A DNA stretch of 6,449 nt from an uncultured Granulicatella sp. (GTDB taxonomy: Bacteria > Bacillota > Bacilli > Lactobacillales > Aerococcaceae). A program made the translations under genes and the position numbers. Within the stretch, counting starts at the first letter, position 1, and every line of letters begins with the position of its first letter. Where the stretch lies: contig URWJ01000083.1 in NCBI GenBank assembly GCA_900551535.1, positions 1 through 6,449 on the forward strand, given 5' to 3'. Of the stretch, positions 1-5,664 are shown in pieces. The notes beneath the pieces were generated by a model. The model worked only from the letters and a program-made list of their open reading frames with translations, had not been told where the DNA came from and did not search any database.

Positions 1-219
1 GTTGCAGTCGTGGTACCACCTTTGTTTGTCTTCGGGGGAGAAGACCTTTTCCGTCTAGACGGATGATTGATAACGGGAGTACCCGGATTGTCTTAAGGTT
101 TCGGACAATCTGCTCAAAGATCATGTTCAAAAATAACGACTTGCTTACTCGCACCAACCGTAAGCTCTCTATGAAGTTTTATTTTTTACTCTTCTTTTCA
201 TTGCGTTTCGATATGTTAT
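1..219 (-). promoter_or_regulatory. T-box riboswitch leader (partial; gene off left edge)
   Basis: Read on the minus strand this is a T-box leader, which senses uncharged tRNA and controls an aminoacyl-tRNA synthetase or amino-acid transport/biosynthesis gene. The T-box core AGGTGGTACCACG lies at about 22-8. Stem I is recognisable: an AGTA motif (190-187), AAAAATAA (186-179) pairing with TTATTTTT (136-129), AGAGAG (170-165) and the distal GGTTGGTG (159-152). The specifier side reads GAACATGA (128-121), so ATG (Met) at 124-122 is the likeliest specifier codon. The UGGU of the T-box would pair with a tRNA ending ACCA, which fits Met and argues against His (C73). Further hairpins are GATTGTC/GACAATC (110-104 with 92-86) and CGGG/CCCG (85-74). 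The terminator half and the gene lie outside the window. The T-box identity is well supported; the Met assignment is tentative. Confidence 0.85.
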
Positions 220-225
220 ATAGAT

Positions 226-254
226 AGGATACTGGATAGTTTGTGAAAAGTCAA
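226..254 (-). promoter_or_regulatory. Promoter for the T-box transcript
   Basis: On the minus strand TTGACT (254-249) and TATCCT (231-226) are separated by 17 bases, giving 5/6 and 4/6 matches to the sigma-A consensus. Transcription would start near 219, shortly upstream of the first T-box stem. A second AT-rich -10-like stretch, TATAAC (220-215), sits just downstream and could be used instead. The transcript runs leftward, divergent from the transporter genes. Confidence 0.6.
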
Positions 255-431
255 TCTTAAAAACATACTTTTAGTTATAATTTTTATTTATAGTTCGTTA
301 TTCACGGTTTTTATAACTGAAAACAGACTTAAAACAACACATTGTTCGGATTTTGATTTAATTCAACTTCCGAACGAACCGATTGGACTTTTTTTACGCA
401 AACAAGCTCTCTAGATTGGAAAAATTATAGA
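255..431. other. Non-coding stretch with an interrupted hairpin
   Basis: This AT-rich divergent intergenic region holds no convincing gene on either strand. The only structure I see is an inverted repeat at 344-375: GTTCGGA (344-350) pairs with TCCGAAC (369-375), and inside it TTGA (353-356) pairs with TCAA (363-366), separated by a symmetrical 2-base internal loop. A run of seven T (389-395) follows 13 bases later, which is too far for an ordinary intrinsic terminator. An alternative small hairpin, AACAA/TTGTT (333-346), would exclude the first. Function unknown. Confidence 0.4.
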
Positions 432-455
432 ATAGAGTGAAAAGTTTCACTCTAT
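432..455. promoter_or_regulatory. Perfect 11-bp inverted repeat, probable operator
   Basis: Left arm ATAGAGTGAAA (432-442) and right arm TTTCACTCTAT (445-455) are exact reverse complements around a 2-base centre (AG). The repeat covers the expected -35 and most of the spacer of the promoter whose TATAAT lies at 460-465. That is the position of a repressor site for a dimeric helix-turn-helix protein. I do not recognise the regulator. The second transporter operon has no copy of this repeat. As RNA it could also form a hairpin, but it lies upstream of the predicted transcription start. Confidence 0.65.
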
Positions 456-465
456 ACAGTATAAT
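437..465 (+). promoter_or_regulatory. Promoter of the first transporter operon
   Basis: A perfect -10 box, TATAAT (460-465), lies 34 bases before the ATG at 500. The -35 position at 17-base spacing (437-442, GTGAAA) is a poor match and is buried in the inverted repeat. Transcription would begin near 472, giving a leader of roughly 28 bases. No BceR-like box was found upstream. Confidence 0.6.
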
Positions 466-499
466 GAAGCTATCTATAAAACAATGAAGGGTGACAACA

Positions 500-1267
500 A
501 TGACATTATTAGATGTACAACACGTACAAAAAGTTTATCAAACACGTTTTGGAGCCGCTGAAGTGACTGCGTTAAAAGATATTAACTTCTCAGTAGAAGA
601 AGGCGAATATGTAGCAGTCATGGGGGAATCTGGTTCTGGTAAAACAACGCTATTAAATATTTTAGCGACACTAGACCGTCCAACAGATGGAACTGTGCTT
701 CTAAACGGGGAAGACATCCAAAAGATTTCTGATAAAGTATTAACGGAATTCCGTCGTGACCACTTAGGGTTCGTATTCCAAGACTTCAACTTATTAGAAA
801 CATTATCCGTGTATGACAATATGGTATTGCCTCTTGTGTTAGCACGTCGTCCAATCGACGAAATGGAAAAGAAAGTTCAACCAATCGCTGAAATGTTAGG
901 CATTGAGGACTTATTGAAGAAATATCCATATGAATTATCTGGAGGTCAACAACAACGTGTGGCAATCGGCCGTGCGATGATTACAGACCCAAGCTTACTG
1001 TTAGCCGATGAACCAACAGGGGCGTTGGACTCAAAATCAGCAAGCAATACATTAGACTTATTCGATAAAATCAATCAAAACGGACAAACGATTTTAATGG
1101 TAACACATAGTACGGTTGCTGCAAGTCGTGCCAAACGCGTTCTTTTCATTAAAGACGGTTTAATTTACAACCAATTGTACCGTGAAGGAAGAACGGACCA
1201 ACAAATGTTTGAATTAATCTCAGAAACATTAACTGCGATGGCAAACAGAGGTGAGGAACATGTTTAA
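500..1267 (+). CDS. bceA: Bce-type ABC transporter ATP-binding protein (copy 1)
   Basis: Cytoplasmic ATPase subunit, 255 residues, of a BceAB-type peptide antibiotic detoxification/sensing transporter (MacB/LolD-like ATPase superfamily). All ABC motifs are intact: Walker A GESGSGKTT at residues 42-50, Q-loop Gln94 in FVFQD, signature LSGGQ at 146-150, Walker B LLLADEP at 166-172 with Asp170 and Glu171, D-loop GALD at 174-177 and switch His203. I start it at ATG 500 rather than the in-frame GTG at 491, because that GTG is part of the ribosome binding site AAGGGTGA (487-494), which sits 5 bases before the ATG. The stop overlaps the permease start by 8 bases, implying translational coupling. It differs from the second ATPase at 17 of 255 positions. 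The symbol is given at family level; specificity for bacitracin or another peptide cannot be read from the ATPase. Confidence 0.93.
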   Translation: MTLLDVQHVQKVYQTRFGAAEVTALKDINFSVEEGEYVAVMGESGSGKTTLLNILATLDRPTDGTVLLNGEDIQKISDKVLTEFRRDHLGFVFQDFNLLETLSVYDNMVLPLVLARRPIDEMEKKVQPIAEMLGIEDLLKKYPYELSGGQQQRVAIGRAMITDPSLLLADEPTGALDSKSASNTLDLFDKINQNGQTILMVTHSTVAASRAKRVLFIKDGLIYNQLYREGRTDQQMFELISETLTAMANRGEEHV

Positions 1268-3230
1268 TCTACTGCGTTCCATGGCGATTACGAACTTACG
1301 TAAGAACCGTGCTCTCTATATACCATTTGCACTCGCAACTGTTATGGTAACGGTGGTGCTATATGTAACGAACGCCCTTGCTGCAACGCCGGAATTCGCT
1401 CACTTAGAAGGTGGGTCAGCGATGGCCAAAACTCTTGGCTTTGGTTTCGTCATCGTTCAAATCGTATCACTCGTCGTTATTTTGTATGCGAATGCCTTCG
1501 TGATGAAAAACCGTGCCAAAGAATTCGGTTTATACGGGATTCTCGGTCTTGACCGTAAGAATATTCAATTGCTCAGCTTGATTGAGTTATTTGTCTTTGC
1601 CGCTTTAAGCATTGGTCTAGGGTTAATCCTTGGTGTGATTTTCCATGCGGCATCGTTTGCGATTCTATTGAAACTCATTCAATACGATATCGGTATTAAA
1701 TATTCCTTCCAATTTGGAAGTATTATTGCCGTTCTGTTAACGATGGTTGCCATCTTCGTTCTTGTGTTCTTTTTAAATGCAGCGAAGATTTACATGAGCC
1801 GTCCGCTTGAGTTATTAAAAGAGAAGAAAAAAGGGGAGAAGAAAGGCCGCGCCGTTACGGTTCGTGCCATTATTGGTCTAGGACTTCTAGGGTATGCGTA
1901 CTATATGTCACAATCCATCGAGTCTCCGGTTAAAGCTCTCTTATACTTCTTCTTAGCCGTATTATTAGTAGTGATTGCGACTTACATTTTATTCGACGCG
2001 GGTTCGATTGCGCTTCTATCCATCTTGCAAAAGAATAAGAAGTTGTTCTATCAACCAACAAACTTTATTTCGATTTCAAACTTGCAATTCCGTATGCGTA
2101 AAAATGCTGCCGGACTTGCCAGCGTGTGTATCCTTTCAACAATGGTACTTGTTACAATGGCGACAACCGTAGCCCTTCAACGTGGGACAACAGCCAGACT
2201 CGATAGCAGTTATCCAACAGATTACTCTGCAGTTGCTTACTTTGTATTAGAAAAGGATATGGATCAATATCCTCCTATCGTACAAAAGATTAAGGAACAA
2301 ACAAAAGGGCAATTGAAAGATGAGAAGACATTCTTAAACGTGCTTCGTTTCGGCCAACGTACGGAGAATGGATTTGACTTTGCGAATGTGAACTCAGGAG
2401 ATAGTCCTGCAGCGATGTTCACCCTTATTTCTGTGGATCAATATAACAAGATGTTTGGAACGAACTACACGGTTGGCGATAAGGAAATGATTGTCGGTCA
2501 TATTAAAGGGGACGTTAAGAACATTTCAGAAGTGAAGACTTATTCAGTTGTGTATAATGCGACGATTACCGTCAAAGAAATGATTGATGGGACTCCATAC
2601 GCGAAAGTGATGCCACAACTACCATATGTGGCAGACAATCAGTATGTAGGGATTGTAAAAGATCCATTGCAATACTTAAACCCAGTGGCTGGTCAAGCGA
2701 TGTATTACTTTACTTGGAATACCAACACACCATTTGATTTACGAGATGAAGAATGGGCTGCGTATAAGAATGTGAAGAGTCAATACAAGGCAGACGCCAT
2801 GTCGTTAAACAGTAAGAATGAAGCAGCGAAGACGTTATATGCCTTCATGGGAAGCTTGCTCTTAGTCGGTGCACTTCTTTCCATCGCATTCTTCATTGGT
2901 GCAGTGCTTGTCATTTACTACAAACAAATTTCTGAAGGATACGAAGACCGCGACCGTTTTGTGATTTTACAAAAACTCGGTATCGACCAAAAGACCATCA
3001 AGAAATCGATCAACCGTCAAGTATTGATTGTATTCTTCTTACCGCTTGTCACAGCATTTATTCATACCGCATTTGCCTTCAAGATGTATCGTAAGATTAT
3101 CGAGCTCTTCGGGGTTGACGGCAGCGTGACATTAAACGCGACAATTGTGATTGGTGCGATTTTCGTAGTCGTATATCTCATCGTGTACCAAATCACTTCA
3201 CGTAGTTACTACAGAATTATTAAACGTTAA
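1260..3230 (+). CDS. bceB: Bce-type ABC transporter permease (copy 1), FtsX family
   Basis: Integral membrane permease of 656 residues, close to the usual BceB length. I read ten helices at about residues 20-41, 58-81, 105-137, 152-173, 201-219, 226-247, 284-304, 527-553, 587-607 and 626-645. A large extracellular domain (about 305-525) lies between helices 7 and 8. That domain placement is the hallmark of BceB-type permeases, where it contributes to recognising peptide antibiotics bound to lipid II-cycle intermediates and to signalling to a partner kinase. The start is ATG 1260, preceded by AGAGGTGAGG (1247-1256); the in-frame GTG at 1251 falls inside that site. It overlaps the ATPase by 8 bases and is followed by a terminator. 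The gene is intact. No histidine kinase or response regulator gene lies in the window, so whether it signals or only detoxifies is unknown. Confidence 0.92.
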   Translation: MFNLLRSMAITNLRKNRALYIPFALATVMVTVVLYVTNALAATPEFAHLEGGSAMAKTLGFGFVIVQIVSLVVILYANAFVMKNRAKEFGLYGILGLDRKNIQLLSLIELFVFAALSIGLGLILGVIFHAASFAILLKLIQYDIGIKYSFQFGSIIAVLLTMVAIFVLVFFLNAAKIYMSRPLELLKEKKKGEKKGRAVTVRAIIGLGLLGYAYYMSQSIESPVKALLYFFLAVLLVVIATYILFDAGSIALLSILQKNKKLFYQPTNFISISNLQFRMRKNAAGLASVCILSTMVLVTMATTVALQRGTTARLDSSYPTDYSAVAYFVLEKDMDQYPPIVQKIKEQTKGQLKDEKTFLNVLRFGQRTENGFDFANVNSGDSPAAMFTLISVDQYNKMFGTNYTVGDKEMIVGHIKGDVKNISEVKTYSVVYNATITVKEMIDGTPYAKVMPQLPYVADNQYVGIVKDPLQYLNPVAGQAMYYFTWNTNTPFDLRDEEWAAYKNVKSQYKADAMSLNSKNEAAKTLYAFMGSLLLVGALLSIAFFIGAVLVIYYKQISEGYEDRDRFVILQKLGIDQKTIKKSINRQVLIVFFLPLVTAFIHTAFAFKMYRKIIELFGVDGSVTLNATIVIGAIFVVVYLIVYQITSRSYYRIIKR

Positions 3231-3244
3231 TCAATTCCAAATTC

Positions 3245-3276
3245 AAAAGAGGTTTCCTTGTGAAGCCTCTTTTTTT
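3245..3276 (+). terminator. Intrinsic terminator after the first transporter pair
   Basis: AGAGGTTTC (3248-3256) pairs with GAAGCCTCT (3262-3270) with one G-U wobble and a 5-base loop. A-T pairs extend the stem and a T run (3270-3276) follows. It begins about 15 bases after the stop at 3230, so the two transporter pairs are separate transcription units unless read-through occurs. Confidence 0.85.
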
Positions 3277-3292
3277 GTGCTTTTTTTCAAAG

Positions 3293-3306
3293 TGACAAAA
3301 ATGTAA
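3293..3306 (+). promoter_or_regulatory. BceR-like response regulator box
   Basis: TGACA (3293-3297), four A bases, then TGTAA (3302-3306) matches the published TNACA-N4-TGTAA consensus for BceR-type response regulators exactly. It is centred roughly 72 bases upstream of the predicted transcription start of the second operon, a plausible activator position. The regulator and its kinase are not in the window. One exact 14-base motif in AT-rich DNA can arise by chance, but its position directly upstream of a BceAB pair makes it credible. Confidence 0.7.
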
Positions 3307-3336
3307 GAAACGGGGATAAAATGATAGGATAGTGTC

Positions 3337-3365
3337 ATGATTTCCCTTTATGAGTGGACTATACT
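3337..3365 (+). promoter_or_regulatory. Promoter of the second transporter operon
   Basis: TATACT (3360-3365) is a 5/6 match to a -10 box and lies 33 bases before the ATG at 3399, almost the same spacing as in the first operon. No -35 match is seen at 17-base spacing (3337-3342, ATGATT), as expected for an activator-dependent promoter. An alternative is TAGGAT at 3325-3330. Confidence 0.45.
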
Positions 3366-3398
3366 AAGTTCAACAAATGAAAGTAAAGGGTGAAAACA

Positions 3399-4166
3399 AT
3401 GACATTATTAGATGTACAACATTTACAAAAGAAATATCAAACGCGCTTTGGAGCTGCTGAAGTGACGGCGCTCAAAGACATCAGCTTCTCGGTTGAAGAA
3501 GGCGAATACGTAGCCGTGATGGGGGAATCGGGTTCAGGGAAAACAACGCTCTTAAATATCTTAGCGACTCTCGACCGTCCAACTGCTGGTTCTGTCTTTT
3601 TAAACGGAGAAAACATTCAAAATATCTCCGCTAAAGTTCTGACAGAATTCCGCCGCGACCACTTAGGGTTCGTGTTCCAAGATTTCAACTTATTAGAAAC
3701 TTTATCGGTCTATGATAATATGGTGTTGCCGCTCGTACTCGCTCGTCGTCCGATTTCAGAAATGAAGCAAAAGGTAGAACCGATTGCGCAAATGCTAGGG
3801 ATTAAAGACTTACTCAAGAAATATCCTTATGAACTCTCAGGCGGGCAACAACAACGTGTGGCGATTGGCCGTGCGATGATTACAGACCCAAGCCTACTGT
3901 TAGCCGATGAACCAACAGGAGCGCTTGACTCAAAATCAGCTAGCAACACATTAGATTTATTTGATAAAATTAATCAAAACGGACAAACGATTTTAATGGT
4001 AACGCACAGTACGGTTGCTGCCAGTCGTGCCAAACGAGTTCTTTTCATTAAAGACGGCTTGATTTATAATCAATTGTACCGTGAAGGAAGAAGTGATCAA
4101 CAAATGTTCGAGTTGATTTCAGAAACATTAACTGCGATGGCAAATAGAGGTGAAATCCATGTTTAA
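3399..4166 (+). CDS. bceA: Bce-type ABC transporter ATP-binding protein (copy 2)
   Basis: Second 255-residue Bce-type ATPase, a close paralogue of the one at 500-1267 (238 of 255 residues identical by my count). Residues 137-231, covering the signature LSGGQ, Walker B LLLADEP and switch His203, are identical in both; Walker A GESGSGKTT (42-50) and Gln94 are also intact. The differences cluster at 63-79 and 120-136. The start is ATG 3399: AAAGGGTGA (3385-3393) is the ribosome binding site, and the in-frame GTG at 3390 is inside it. The stop overlaps the next permease start by 8 bases, as in the first pair. Because the ATPases are so alike, either might energise either permease; that is inference. 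Confidence 0.93.
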   Translation: MTLLDVQHLQKKYQTRFGAAEVTALKDISFSVEEGEYVAVMGESGSGKTTLLNILATLDRPTAGSVFLNGENIQNISAKVLTEFRRDHLGFVFQDFNLLETLSVYDNMVLPLVLARRPISEMKQKVEPIAQMLGIKDLLKKYPYELSGGQQQRVAIGRAMITDPSLLLADEPTGALDSKSASNTLDLFDKINQNGQTILMVTHSTVAASRAKRVLFIKDGLIYNQLYREGRSDQQMFELISETLTAMANRGEIHV

Positions 4167-5664
4167 ACTCATTTTTTCGATGGCGACATCGAATCTAAAA
4201 AAGAATCATTCATTATATTTGCCTTATGCACTGACTACCATTATGGTAACGATGATTCTCTATATTACGCACGCCTTATCTGCGATGCCGGAGCTTTCCA
4301 CTCTTCGCGGAGGGGGAGCCATTGCGCAAACATTGGGCTTTGGAGTCATCGTGGTTCAGCTCGTGGCCCTCTTAACGATTCTTTACGCGAATGCCTTCGT
4401 GACGAAAAATCGATTAAAAGAATACGGCCTATATAGCATCCTAGGACTCGACCGAAAAAACATTCAATTGTTAAGCTTCATTGAATTGCTTCTATTCTCA
4501 GTGGTTAGCGTGGGGCTAGGGGTTGTGCTTGGAATCGTGTTCCATCGCTTCTCGTTTGCCGTTTTATTCAAGCTTATTCGAATTCCAATCGGCATCGAGT
4601 ATTCGATGCAACTGGGTAGCATCGGTTTTGTACTGATTTCGATGGCGTTTATTTTCGGGGTTGTCTTCTTCTTAAATGCGACAAAGATGTACATGAGTCG
4701 TCCGTTAGAAATGCTTTCTGAGAAGAAAAAAGGAGAAACGAAGGGACGCTTTATCCTTCTTCGCGCACTCATTGGTGCAGTGCTTCTTGGGGGCGCGTAT
4801 TATATGTCTCAAACGATTGAAGCACCTGTTGCAGCGCTATATTCCTTCTTCGTAGCAGTTCTATTAGTTGTTTTAGCAACATATATTTTATTTGACGCAG
4901 GTTCGATTGCGCTTCTTTCGCTTTTGCAAAAGAACAAACGACTCTTTTACCAACCAACGAATTTTATTTCGATTTCTAATTTAAAATTCCGTATGCGTAA
5001 AAATGCGGCGGGGCTTGCAAGTATTTGTATTTTATCAACGATGGTACTTGTCACATTGGCCACAACGGTCGCATTGCAAACAGGGACAGCCGATTTATTA
5101 AAGAAAAGCTATCCAACGGATTATTCGGCAACGGCATTCGTCGAAGACACCTCTACGATTCCTCAACTTTCAGAACAAATTAGTAAGATGAAGGCGAAAT
5201 CGAAGGGCACCGTTACCAATGAAATGAATTACCTAAGCGTGCTTCGTGCTGCAAAAAGTATGGAGGGCGGGGTAGATATCGAGGGTGTCTATCCAGGAGA
5301 TAGCCCAGCTGCGTTCATTACTTTCCTCTCCGCGAAAGATTACAACCGTATCTTTGGGACGAATTTTCAGCTTGGCGACAATGAAGCCGTTCTTGGTCTT
5401 GTCAAAGGAGCCGATAAAAATGTTTCGGCTATTCGTGTGAACGGACAATTGACACTTCAAGTCAAAGAGATGATGGACAGCACCGGCTTTAAAGAAAAAT
5501 TGCCACAATTGCCATATGTTGCAGATAACGTTTATGTAGCCATTGTAAAGGATCCAACAAAGATGATAGACAGTAAGCTTGGTCGTGGTATGTATTATGC
5601 ATTGTGGAATACATCGACAGATACATCGGCTAAAACAGAAGAGTTTGAGGCCTACGCCAACGTG
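3399..5664 (+). repeat. Second copy of a tandem BceAB gene-pair duplication
   Basis: This block is paralogous, in the same order and orientation, to 500-2770. The two share the 8-base ATPase/permease overlap and start sites embedded in near-identical ribosome binding sites. Similarity is highest in the ATPase and permease helices and low in the extracellular domain. The upstream regulatory regions are unrelated apart from the last bases before the ATPase start. The copy is cut short by the junction near 5665. Confidence 0.85.

Noticed and set aside
369..395. Rho-independent terminator ending in the T run at 389-395
   Set aside because: The nearest stable hairpin ends 13 bases before the T run and no plus-strand gene precedes it.
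403..413. A second AGAGAGCTT on the minus strand, hinting at a tandem T-box
   Set aside because: No GGTTGGTG, specifier region or T-box core follows it, and it lies upstream of the T-box promoter; probably coincidence.
491..499. GTG at 491 as start of the first ATPase (and likewise 1251 and 3390 for the next genes)
   Set aside because: Each GTG is part of the purine-rich ribosome binding site for an ATG 9 bases further on; the ATG starts are also the conserved beginnings of both paralogues.
538..819. Minus-strand open frame of 93 codons
   Set aside because: It lies entirely inside the well-supported ATPase gene on the other strand, has no recognisable domain and no supporting ribosome binding site.
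1975..2172. Plus-strand open frame of 65 codons within the first permease
   Set aside because: It is a different frame of a gene whose own frame is clearly coding; the peptide is Arg/Cys-rich and without recognisable features.
4464..4957. Two minus-strand open frames inside the second permease
   Set aside because: They are antisense to a frame that matches the first permease residue by residue; no independent evidence of coding.
5233..5508. Minus-strand open frame of 91 codons
   Set aside because: Antisense to the extracellular domain of the second permease, with no domain or start signal.
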